Source of the DNA: Cellulosimicrobium cellulans
Lineage (GTDB): Bacteria > Actinomycetota > Actinomycetes > Actinomycetales > Cellulomonadaceae
Assembly: GCF_024124905.1 (NCBI RefSeq)
Contig: NZ_JAMXST010000001.1
Coordinates: 744,001-808,000, forward strand
Direction of reading: 5' to 3'
Length of the DNA: 64,000 nucleotides
Shown: positions 12,462 through 19,692 of the stretch, piece after piece
Layout of the letters: every line of letters begins with the position of its first letter
Numbering within the stretch: position 1 is the first letter of the stretch
Made by a program: the position numbers and the translations under genes
The notes under the pieces: generated by a model
Told to the model about the DNA's origin: nothing
Database searches by the model: none
Seen by the model: the letters and a program-made list of their open reading frames with translations, nothing else

Positions 12462-12487
12462 GCGGACGAGCCGGTCTGTACGCCGGG
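12462..12487 (-). repeat. Left copy of the 26-bp direct repeat (rnpB 3'-end fragment; candidate att site)
   Basis: These 26 bases (beginning GCGGACGAGC) are identical to 23059-23084, the last 26 bases of rnpB. Identity starts exactly at the terminal base of the P1 helix and stops after the GCCGGG. No other part of rnpB is present here. The copy is in the same orientation as rnpB, as expected for a target duplication at an island border. Confidence 0.85.
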
Positions 12488-12531
12488 GGCGCGGGGCCCT
12501 CCGAACGACAACCGTACCCGACGCGCACAGG

Positions 12532-12569
12532 CACCCCGGAACCGTTGGAACGACAACGGTTCCGGGGTG
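12532..12569. terminator. Perfect 16-bp stem hairpin near the left island border
   Basis: Bases 12532-12547 pair without mismatch with 12554-12569, leaving a GAACGA loop. It could stop transcripts in either direction, for example read-through leaving the nagA remnant toward pdxK, or serve as an island-border structure. No T run follows. Confidence 0.6.
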
Positions 12570-12638
12570 TCCCGCGGTCGAGATCGTCGTGCGTGCGCAC
12601 TACCTCGAACCGGGTCGTCCGCGCTGCTCGCGACCACG

Positions 12639-12950
12639 TCACCGGGAGCGATCACGACTTCCCAGCACGGCTTCGCTCCGTGCCGCGTCGGCCGCGCACT
12701 CGACGTCCTCGCCGCCGACGACGACTGCGACGGGCTGGAGCGCGTCGTCGAGGACGAGCAGGTCGGCCCGGGCGCCTGCCGCGAGCGCGCCGCGACCTCG
12801 TAGCGACAGGGCCCGGGCGGGCGTCGAGGACGCCATGCGCACCGCGTCGACGAGGTCCGCACCAGACGCGCCGACCGCGTTGCGGACGCAGTCGACCAGG
12901 AAGGCGGTGGACCCGGCGATACGGTCGGCGCCTCGTGCGTGTTCGCCCAA
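12639..12950 (-). pseudogene. Truncated N-acetylglucosamine-6-phosphate deacetylase (NagA) remnant, C-terminal part
   Basis: About 100 codons that match the C-terminal end of NagA-type amidohydrolases: IAGSTAFLVDCVRNAVGASG, VRMASSTPARALSLRGRGAL and ADLLVLDDALQPVAVVVGGE. The metal-binding barrel, which makes up most of the protein, is missing, and the reading frame begins without an ATG or GTG, so it should be non-functional. The break is at about 12945, where a truncated gene on the other strand begins. The tail after GGEDV is not family-like. Confidence 0.7.
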
Positions 12951-13499
12951 CCCCCGACCAACTCACCCGACTCCGTGCGCGCCCTGCTACGCCACCGCGC
13001 GCACGTGGGCGGGTCCGACGCGATCTACGCGCCCGTCGCAGGCGGCGGCCGACCCCACCCGCGCGGCTGGGGCGCCTTCGCACGCTTCCTCGCCGAGCAC
13101 GTGCGTACGCTCGGGGACTGGACCTGGCACGACGCCGTCACGCACCTGTCCACCCGACCCGCCGCACGGTTCGCCCTCCCCGGGCGCGGCACGATCGCGC
13201 CCGGCGCGGTCGCAGACCTCGCCCTCGTCGACCCCGACCAGGTCCGCGACGAAGCGACGTACGAGGACCCGCGCCGCCCGGCGTCGGGCGTGGACGACGT
13301 GCTCGTGGCGGGCGTGCCCGTCCTGCGCGACGGCAGGCTCACCACCGCCCTCCCGGGCCGGCCCCTGCGCCCCGACCCTCCCCCGGTGTCCCCCCGTCTC
13401 CGGGCCGCTCGCCGGACCCGCGCGATGTCCGACGACTTCCAGGTGCCGTCGGGCGCGGCCTCGCTCCGGCCGACGACGCGAAGACGGGCGAGCCGATGA
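12939..13499 (+). pseudogene. Truncated N-acyl-D-amino-acid deacylase remnant, C-terminal part
   Basis: The plus-strand frame encodes only the C-terminal third of a D-aminoacylase-type amidohydrolase: HVGGSDAIYAP, RPHPRGWGAFARFLAEHVR, HLSTRPAARFALPGRG, ADLALVDPDQVRDEATYEDP and VDDVLVAGVPVLRDGR. The N-terminal metal site is absent. The last ~45 residues to the stop at 13499 do not look like the family. It lies head-to-head with the NagA remnant, both lacking their 5' ends. One deletion across a divergent nagA/deacylase pair would produce this. Confidence 0.7.
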
Positions 13500-13732
13500 C
13501 GCTCGGGTCGGACTACGCCCACGGCGCACCTACGGTGCCGGGCCGCTCGGACCGGAGCACAGGATGGCGGTGCAGCCCGTTCTCCCAGCCTGCGCAGCAT
13601 TCACTCACCTGCGCGAGCCGGCCTTCACGGGACGTCCGACCACACGTCCTGCTTGCCTCTCGCGGTACAGGGAGAAACCTGATGGCCGACCTACGCAGGC
13701 AGGTTCCGATGCCCTTGAACGGGTTGCCGCTG
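13500..13732. other. Gene-free spacer between the deacylase remnant and dgoA
   Basis: No recognisable ORF, RNA or strong hairpin. It lies downstream of the stop codons of both flanking genes, so it should hold only termination signals. Base composition falls toward the lower-GC operon at its right side. Confidence 0.4.
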
Positions 13733-14353
13733 TCAGCAGCAGAGGGCGCGGTGGGCGGCAACAAGTGCCTTCGCACCCGCGACCAGGTCGCTGGTGCCCA
13801 TGCCGGGCTGGTACAGCGAGCCCCCGACACCGAACCCGTCCGCCCCGGCCGCAGCCCAGATGGCAAGGTTGGCTGCGCCCACGCCTCCGACGGGATAGAG
13901 GGCGATGCCCTCGGGAAGGACGGTTCGCCAGGCGCGCAGTCCGCTGGTGCCGACCTGGTCGGCCGGGAACACCTTGAGTTCTGCAGCGCCGGCGGCGAGG
14001 GCGGTGAGAGCCTCGGTGATCGTCGCGACTCCAGGCAGGCATCGCATCGAGCGTGCGAGCGCAGCGCCGATGACGGCCGGGTCGACGTGTGGGGAGACGA
14101 TGAGCGAGGCGCCCGCCTCATGCGCTCGAGCCACGTCCTCGATCGTCCTGACCGTCCCGGCGCCGACTTGAACGTCCTCGGGCAGACAGGAGCGCAGGGC
14201 GGTGATGCTGCGCAGGGAGTCTGGTGTCGTGAGCGGTACCTCCAGCGTGCGGATTCCCGCGCCGTAGAGGGCGGTGCCTACGGTCGGCGCTTCGGTGGAC
14301 GGCAGTCCACGCAGGATGGCGACGAGCAGTGCCGGGTCCGCCGATGAGGTCAT
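13733..14353 (-). CDS. dgoA: 2-dehydro-3-deoxy-6-phosphogalactonate aldolase (KDPG/KDPGal aldolase family)
   Basis: Predicted class I aldolase that splits 2-keto-3-deoxy-6-phospho-galactonate into pyruvate and glyceraldehyde 3-phosphate. The 206-residue protein shows the family general acid E38 in RTLEVPLTTP and the Schiff-base lysine K127 in AELKVFPADQ, with the GAGTV and VGGV phosphate-binding loops. ATG 14353 overlaps the dgoK stop (ATGA), so it is co-translated with the kinase that would supply its substrate. It is the last gene of the operon. KDPG rather than KDPGal specificity cannot be excluded; the dgoK neighbour favours the galacto form. Confidence 0.85.
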   Translation of the reverse strand: MTSSADPALLVAILRGLPSTEAPTVGTALYGAGIRTLEVPLTTPDSLRSITALRSCLPEDVQVGAGTVRTIEDVARAHEAGASLIVSPHVDPAVIGAALARSMRCLPGVATITEALTALAAGAAELKVFPADQVGTSGLRAWRTVLPEGIALYPVGGVGAANLAIWAAAGADGFGVGGSLYQPGMGTSDLVAGAKALVAAHRALCC

Positions 14354-15336
14354 GGGAGGGCTCCTGCGGGCGTAGGTGAAGGGACAAGGCCGACGCGCAC
14401 AGCGACGTGGTGCAGTCCGCCCGCGGTGACGTCGTTGTCGGCGAGGCGAGCCTGCGTCCCGTACCGCGTCAGCGCTCGGACGTACCGCTCCTGCAGGTGC
14501 GGCTCCCCCACGACGACGGGCTGACCATGTGACGAGCTGAGCCAGGCTCTTGCGATGCCTGCGATCTCTGCACCCACGAGGAGGCCTGAGAGGTAGTCTG
14601 GCACGTCGTCGGCGGGCAGCTGCCCCGTCACGGCCAAGGCCCGCGCCGAGAAGAGCGTGAGGACGGTCCCTTCGACCTGATGGTCCCAGGCGACGTCCAA
14701 GCCGCGGTCGAACGCCGACCAGCTCGGAGCCTGCGGCGCGCGCACGTCGTGACCGAGAACGGTGTGCGCGAGCAAGGCTGCGTACAGCTCGCCAGTCAGG
14801 GCTGTCGCTAGCGAGGTCAGGCGTGTGCCTCGCGCTCGCAGCCATTTGGAGTGGGTCCCGGGAAGGACGAGGACGGCCTCCTCGTCGTCAGCGGGACGGA
14901 TCTGCAGGAGGACCCCGAGCGCCTGGGTCTCCTCTCCCCGGGCGACCTCGGTCAAGGCTCCCTGCGCAGACGTCACCCCGGGCAGCAGGTGCACGTCCGC
15001 GATCCGGGTGCGCACTGCGGTCAATGGCACGTCGTCTCGCGCGAGCTCGACCGGTAGCGGCAGGTAGGGCGTGTGCTGCCAGCCTTGGTCGCTGCCGACC
15101 ATGCCGCTCGCGAGGACCGGGAGCCCTGGGGTGCGCGCCAGCCAGTCCCCGCACAGCAGCACCAGGGCGTCCTCGAAGGCACGCTCCCGACTATGGCCGT
15201 CAACGCTCGCACGCCGGCTGATCGCCGCCACGCCGTCCTGGCTCGTTCGTCGTGCTAGCACCGTGCCGGTGTCGTCGAGGAGGTAGGCGCGGCAGGCTGT
15301 CGTGCCCCAGTCCAAGGCGACGAGGCCGGGCGTCAC
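14350..15336 (-). CDS. dgoK: 2-dehydro-3-deoxygalactonokinase
   Basis: Phosphorylates 2-keto-3-deoxy-galactonate at C6 for the adjacent aldolase (De Ley-Doudoroff pathway). The 328-residue protein carries LVALDWGTTACRAYLLD (ATP-binding strand), LASGMVGSDQGWQ, LLPGVTSAQ, VLVLPGTHSKWL and FSARALAVTGQL, all typical of DgoK. GTG 15336 overlaps the SDR stop (GTGA), and its own stop overlaps dgoA. The open frame extends to 15684 but only as a shadow. No galactonate dehydratase (dgoD) is in the island, so the source of the keto-deoxy acid is open. Confidence 0.87.
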   Translation of the reverse strand: MTPGLVALDWGTTACRAYLLDDTGTVLARRTSQDGVAAISRRASVDGHSRERAFEDALVLLCGDWLARTPGLPVLASGMVGSDQGWQHTPYLPLPVELARDDVPLTAVRTRIADVHLLPGVTSAQGALTEVARGEETQALGVLLQIRPADDEEAVLVLPGTHSKWLRARGTRLTSLATALTGELYAALLAHTVLGHDVRAPQAPSWSAFDRGLDVAWDHQVEGTVLTLFSARALAVTGQLPADDVPDYLSGLLVGAEIAGIARAWLSSSHGQPVVVGEPHLQERYVRALTRYGTQARLADNDVTAGGLHHVAVRVGLVPSPTPAGALP

Positions 15337-16340
15337 GACGGGCCACCGGCAGGCTGGAGCAGATGTGCGTGGACGCGGGCCCACTCGAGGTAGTGGGCCA
15401 CCTGCGTCTGAAGGTCGCCGGGTGACCAGCCAAGCTCTGACTGGGCGCGCTCCGACACGTAGACGCCGTTCTTCCCGTGGTCGTCGCGCGGGTCCATGTC
15501 GGCCTCGGCCACGTCGAGCGGCGTCTCGACGACGTCGACGCCGAACGCCGCGACGAGCTCGCGCACGCTGGTGCGTCGGCCGGAGGAGATGTTCAGGGTG
15601 CGTGTCGTACCCGGGTCTCCCCCATGGCGAGCAGCCTTGTGCAGCGCGTCGGTCGCACTGTCGGCGCTGAGCCAGTCGCCGCACGCTTCAAGAGTCCGGG
15701 CCGTCAATCGAGCCGGTTCTCCCCGCACTGCGGCGGCCGCGAGGTGGAACGGGAGCGACATGACCGCCCGTCCACCAGTGGGTCGCTCCATCGGCCCGAA
15801 CATCTTCGTCAGTCGCGTGATGGTCGTGGGCAGAGCGTGCAGCTCGGCGAAGCGGCGGGCGACGAGCTCGCTCGCCCACTTGCTGATGCCGTAGAGCTCG
15901 TCGGGGCGGGGCGCGCTCTCCTCGGTCAGCAGCGTCTCGGGCGAGGACCCGTAGACCGCGCCGCTGCTGACCAGGACGACGCGCGGCGCTTGCGGCAGAC
16001 GGCGTGCGGCGTCCAGCAGGTTGACCGTCCCCTCGACGTTGACCCCGGTGAATCGGGCAGGGTTCTCGACCTCGCTGCGGGCGTCGTGTGTGACGGTCGC
16101 GCCGTGCACGATCGCGTCCGGGCTCGCCTCACGGACCGCCTGGGCTACCGCGTCGCCGTCGGTGACGTCGACGGCACGGAAGTGGGCGCGCTGGGCCAGC
16201 GGGCCAAGGTTGTCGAGAGCTGCCTGGTCGGGATCGTGCAGGTCGATCCCCGTGACCTGAGCGTCCGGCTCGGCGTCAAGGATCCTCACCGCGAGGACGC
16301 TCATGACGAAGCCGTTGGCTCCGGTGATCAGGTAGTGCAT
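15333..16340 (-). CDS. NAD(P)-dependent epimerase/dehydratase (extended SDR), substrate unknown
   Basis: A 335-residue extended short-chain dehydrogenase/reductase. Seen: the Rossmann motif GANGFVMSVL (7-16), acidic D34 after the second strand (IDLHD, consistent with NAD), VSSGAVYG, and the catalytic Y150-x3-K154 (YGISK). It sits between the ECF transporter genes and dgoK with 4-base or very short spacing, so it should act on the transported sugar or an intermediate. Sugar epimerisation, uronate oxidation or lactone formation are all possible. The neighbours favour a sugar-acid route, but the residues do not decide it. Confidence 0.75.
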   Translation of the reverse strand: MHYLITGANGFVMSVLAVRILDAEPDAQVTGIDLHDPDQAALDNLGPLAQRAHFRAVDVTDGDAVAQAVREASPDAIVHGATVTHDARSEVENPARFTGVNVEGTVNLLDAARRLPQAPRVVLVSSGAVYGSSPETLLTEESAPRPDELYGISKWASELVARRFAELHALPTTITRLTKMFGPMERPTGGRAVMSLPFHLAAAAVRGEPARLTARTLEACGDWLSADSATDALHKAARHGGDPGTTRTLNISSGRRTSVRELVAAFGVDVVETPLDVAEADMDPRDDHGKNGVYVSERAQSELGWSPGDLQTQVAHYLEWARVHAHLLQPAGGPS

Positions 16341-16349
16341 GGGCTCTCC

Positions 16350-17216
16350 TTACGGTCGGTGCCGGCCGGCAACAGGAGCGGCGGCGCGCTCGCGTGCCAT
16401 CGCGTGGACTGCGTCGTCGACGGTCAGGACGCCGTGCAGGCCGAGCTCGGCGGCAAGGACAGCGGCCTGCGGCGGGCGGATATTGGTCTCCTCGAGCACT
16501 GCCCTCCGGGAGAACACCTCTGCTGGGGTGCCGTCGGCAAGGACGGCTCCCTCGCGCATCGCGATGACGCGCGTCGCGTACTCGGCGACGAGAGCCATGT
16601 CGTGGGAGATGATCACCACCGTGCGTCCCAGTGCGTGATGGTGGGCCAGGGCGTCCAGGATCTTGCGGGACTCGGCACGGTCCTGCCCGGTGGTCGGCTC
16701 GTCGATGACGGCGACCTCGCATCCCATGACGAGGGTCGAGGCGATGGCAAGCCGCTGGCGCTCACCACGCGACAGGTGGACGGGGTTGGCGTCCTGGCGC
16801 CCGGAGAGTCCCACGAGGGCGAGGGTGCGGTTGACCTGATCCTCGAGTGCGGACTCCTCGACGCCGAGGTTGCGCGGCCCGTACTCCAGCTCTTCTCGAC
16901 ACGTGTCGTGGAAGATCTGTCGGTCAGGGTTCTGGAACACGTATCCGACCGTGGAGGCGAGCTGGTGCAGCTTGATGCGCCGGGTGTCCACGATGCCGTC
17001 TCGCGTGCGCAGCCGGACGCTGCCGCCGGGGTTGGTCGGTCGCAGGAGCCCGTTGAAGTGCTTGGCGAGCGTCGTCTTGCCGGAGCCGTTCTTCCCGATC
17101 ACTGCGACGAACTCGCCCTGGCCGATGGACAGCGACACCCCTGCGAGCGCGCGTTTCGTTCCGCCGTAGGTGTGCTCGACGTTGTCGATCTCGATGACCG
17201 TCTCGGTGCTCGTCAT
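16350..17216 (-). CDS. ECF transporter energy-coupling ATPase (EcfA type)
   Basis: One of two ATPases that power the ECF importer. The 288-residue protein has Walker A GKNGSGKT (41-48), Q-loop Q95, signature LSRGERQR (148-155), Walker B with E173 (AVIDEPT) and switch His (ISHD). The C-terminal ~60 residues form an extension outside the ABC core. The start ATG overlaps the stop of the second ATPase (ATGA). Which of the two ATPases corresponds to EcfA1 or EcfA2 cannot be settled by eye. Confidence 0.9.
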   Translation of the reverse strand: MTSTETVIEIDNVEHTYGGTKRALAGVSLSIGQGEFVAVIGKNGSGKTTLAKHFNGLLRPTNPGGSVRLRTRDGIVDTRRIKLHQLASTVGYVFQNPDRQIFHDTCREELEYGPRNLGVEESALEDQVNRTLALVGLSGRQDANPVHLSRGERQRLAIASTLVMGCEVAVIDEPTTGQDRAESRKILDALAHHHALGRTVVIISHDMALVAEYATRVIAMREGAVLADGTPAEVFSRRAVLEETNIRPPQAAVLAAELGLHGVLTVDDAVHAMARERAAAPVAGRHRP

Positions 17217-18085
17217 GCCAGTCTCCCCTCGTGCAGCATCGGCTCGGCCAGGTCAGCCCGGCGCCACGTGTCGACCGCCTCCCGGACGGACAGCGGCAGC
17301 TGTCCGGGCCACAGGCCCTGCTCGCGCAGCCGCAGTGCGACATCCAGGACCTGCGGGCGCTCGGGTGCGGTCGGCCCTTCAAGGACGTCTCGCGGGGTGC
17401 CTAGAGCGCGGATGCGCCCTTCGTCGAGGACGACGAGCCGGTCGGCGTACACCGCCAGCTCCTCGACCTTGTGCTCGACGACGATGATGGTCACACCCTC
17501 GTCGGCGAGTACGCGGATGGCGTCCATGACGTTCTCGGTTCCTGCCGGGTCGAGCTCTGACGTGGGCTCGTCCAGCAGCATGATTCGCGGGCTGAGGCAG
17601 AAGATCGAGGCGACCACGACGCGCTGCTTCTCCCCGCCCGAGAGCGCGTGGGTGAAGCGGTCGAGCAGCCGCTCGATGTCGAACAGGTGCGCCGCTCGGG
17701 CAAGGCGCCGCTCGATCTCCGGGACAGGCACGCCGCGGTTCTCCATGCCCCAGACGAGTTCCTCGCGCACGACCGTGTTGACGAGCTGGACCTCTGGATC
17801 CTGCATGACGAGCCCGACGTCCTCGGTGATCTGGGCCAACCCGTCATACTCGGAGAGCTCGCGACCAAGGACGCGGACGGTTCCCTTCAGGCTCGCGTGG
17901 TGCTCGTGCAAGGGGATGACGCCGGACAGGCACTGCAGGAGCGTGGACTTGCCTGCACCGGTCGGGCCGAGGATGCCGACGATCTCACCCTGTCCGATGG
18001 TCAGGTCGACCTCGTCGAGGGCACGGCGGTCGGCGCCGTCGTACCGGACGCTGAGGCCGGCGACCTCGATGGCTGGTGTGGTCAT
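17213..18085 (-). CDS. ECF transporter energy-coupling ATPase, second subunit
   Basis: The 290-residue partner ATPase: Walker A GPTGAGKS (40-47), Q95, signature LSGGEKQR (148-155), Walker B LLDEPTSELD and switch His in VEHK. The start at ATG 18085 is supported by a GGGAGGAA box inside the end of the T-component gene. The frame is open further upstream (to 18154) but overlaps that gene. Two distinct ATPases plus dedicated S and T components make this a complete group I (dedicated) ECF system. Confidence 0.9.
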   Translation of the reverse strand: MTTPAIEVAGLSVRYDGADRRALDEVDLTIGQGEIVGILGPTGAGKSTLLQCLSGVIPLHEHHASLKGTVRVLGRELSEYDGLAQITEDVGLVMQDPEVQLVNTVVREELVWGMENRGVPVPEIERRLARAAHLFDIERLLDRFTHALSGGEKQRVVVASIFCLSPRIMLLDEPTSELDPAGTENVMDAIRVLADEGVTIIVVEHKVEELAVYADRLVVLDEGRIRALGTPRDVLEGPTAPERPQVLDVALRLREQGLWPGQLPLSVREAVDTWRRADLAEPMLHEGRLA

Positions 18086-18086
18086 G

Positions 18087-18884
18087 TCACGTTCCTCCCA
18101 GGAACGGGGTCGGGGCCCACCACTGCACGCCGATGAGGGCGACAGCGAGCGCAAGGGTGCACAGCAGCAGGGCGGCGTCGGTGGCGCGGAAGACCGGCGA
18201 GCGGTAGTACGTGCGCGTGCCGCGCAGCCCGTAACCGCGCAGCTCCATCGATAGGGCGATGTCGCCGCTGCGCTTCATCGATCCCGCAAGCATGGGGAAC
18301 AGCATCCGCACGATCGCCCGTCCGCGTCTGAACGGGTTGCTGGAGCCGCTCTCGCTGGACCCGCGCACGGCCATGGCGGTCAGCAGGGTGCGCGCCTCGT
18401 CCTGTAGCAGCGGCAGGAACCGGAACGCGAAGCTCGTCAGATAGGCGAACCGGTACGGCACACCGAGCTTGTCCAGCGCGAGGGCAATGTCCGAGGGACT
18501 CGTGGTGACGGAGAACCCGTAGAAGCAGATGCCCATCGCGAACAGCCGCATCCCGATGCCGAGCCCGAGGAGCACCCCCGAGCGGGACAGCGAGACTGAG
18601 CCGATGTGCATCAACGCCGGGCCTCCCTGAACCAGCGCCTGCAGGAGCGTCAGCAGCGCGATCAGGGGAACGATGAGGACGAGCGCCTTCCAATAGGAGG
18701 CTGGGGTGATGCGCGCGAGCGCAGCGAGCCCGATGACGATCAGGACGGTGAGCGCGACGAGAACGTCGAGCCGGGTCGTGCTGAGCGCTACGGCCAGGAC
18801 GAGAAGGATCACTGCCAGCTTCGCCCGGGCGTCGGCACGGTGCAGGAAGGACCGGCCGGGACGGAACAGCATCGTGCCGCTCAT
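18087..18884 (-). CDS. ECF transporter T component (CbiQ/EcfT family)
   Basis: Membrane scaffold that couples the ATPases to the substrate-binding S protein. The 265-residue protein has four to six hydrophobic helices (for example LAVILLVLAVAL, VLVALTVLIVIGLAAL, ALVLIVPLIALLTLLQALV, and a C-terminal ALLLCTLALAVALIGV). It also has the cytoplasmic Ala-Arg-Gly type coupling helices: AMAVRGSS and SMELRGYGLRGTRTYY. The stop is 1 base from the start of the following ATPase gene. Confidence 0.88.
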   Translation of the reverse strand: MSGTMLFRPGRSFLHRADARAKLAVILLVLAVALSTTRLDVLVALTVLIVIGLAALARITPASYWKALVLIVPLIALLTLLQALVQGGPALMHIGSVSLSRSGVLLGLGIGMRLFAMGICFYGFSVTTSPSDIALALDKLGVPYRFAYLTSFAFRFLPLLQDEARTLLTAMAVRGSSESGSSNPFRRGRAIVRMLFPMLAGSMKRSGDIALSMELRGYGLRGTRTYYRSPVFRATDAALLLCTLALAVALIGVQWWAPTPFLGGT

Positions 18885-18914
18885 CGTGCTCCTCCCGCGG
18901 ACGAGATGGTCAGG

Positions 18915-19544
18915 TCACACCGCATCGAGGCTCCCAGCGGTGGCGCGCTCCTTGGGAACCAGGCCCGTGTTCACCAGTCGGCGCATGATCCCGTAGGTGA
19001 TGAAGGAGCCCACGAGGTAGCACGGCTGGACGATGAGGATCTGCACGGTGATGAAGTCCCAGGGCAGGTGCAGGATCACGCGGTTGCCGATGCCGAACAT
19101 CATGGCGTCGCACAGGCCGGCGATCTGGCCGATGACCACGACCTGCCAGAGCTTGAGGCCGCGGTCGCGCGGCTTGAGCGCCCAGACCAGCAGAGCCACC
19201 GGGACGGTGTGGGCAGCGTTCGTCAGGAACAGGAACGGTGCCATCGGCTGGGATGCGGTGAGGTTGGAGATGATCGGGTTGATCCACGCCGTGATCAAGG
19301 CGCCCGTCAGCCCGTAGAACGCGGCGGACGGAACCCAGATGGCGCACACGACGATCGCCGAGACGATCGGGATGCTCCCGCCGGTCAGGGCGAGGTCGAT
19401 ACGCTCGGTGATCTGCAGGATGACAGCCATCGTCAGTCCGAGGAACACGCACGTGATGATCGTGCGCGTGTCACGCGGGAGGATCTGGAACTTCCAGTTG
19501 GGCAGGACGGTCCAGCGGGTCTTGGTCTGCTGAGCTCGAGTCAT
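18915..19544 (-). CDS. ECF transporter substrate-binding S component, substrate unknown
   Basis: A 209-residue integral membrane protein with about six helices (TIITCVFLGLTMAVILQI, IPIVSAIVVCAIWVPSAAFYGL, FLFLTNAAHTVPVALLVWAL, LWQVVVIGQIAGLCDAMMFGI and a C-terminal pair). Its position just ahead of the T and A genes and its size fit an S component. ATG 19544 follows a GGAGGG box at 5-base spacing. The open frame upstream is not used. I do not recognise it as BioY, ThiT, RibU, CbiM or another vitamin S protein. The surrounding catabolic genes suggest a sugar acid or amide instead. Confidence 0.75.
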   Translation of the reverse strand: MTRAQQTKTRWTVLPNWKFQILPRDTRTIITCVFLGLTMAVILQITERIDLALTGGSIPIVSAIVVCAIWVPSAAFYGLTGALITAWINPIISNLTASQPMAPFLFLTNAAHTVPVALLVWALKPRDRGLKLWQVVVIGQIAGLCDAMMFGIGNRVILHLPWDFITVQILIVQPCYLVGSFITYGIMRRLVNTGLVPKERATAGSLDAV

Positions 19545-19692
19545 GGTGTCCCTCCGGGGACGTGTCATGGTGCGGTCGTCGCTGACAGCACCTTCTGGTG
19601 GTCGCCCGTGCGCGTTCATGCCGACGAGCGATCGGGGCCGCGTTGCGGCCATGGCCCGGACCGGCGCGCGTGCCGGTGTCCGGAGTTCTGTG

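Noticed and set aside
12421-12569. TPP or PLP riboswitch upstream of pdxK
   Set aside because: The conserved TPP-riboswitch segments are absent; the structures there are simple hairpins and the rnpB fragment.
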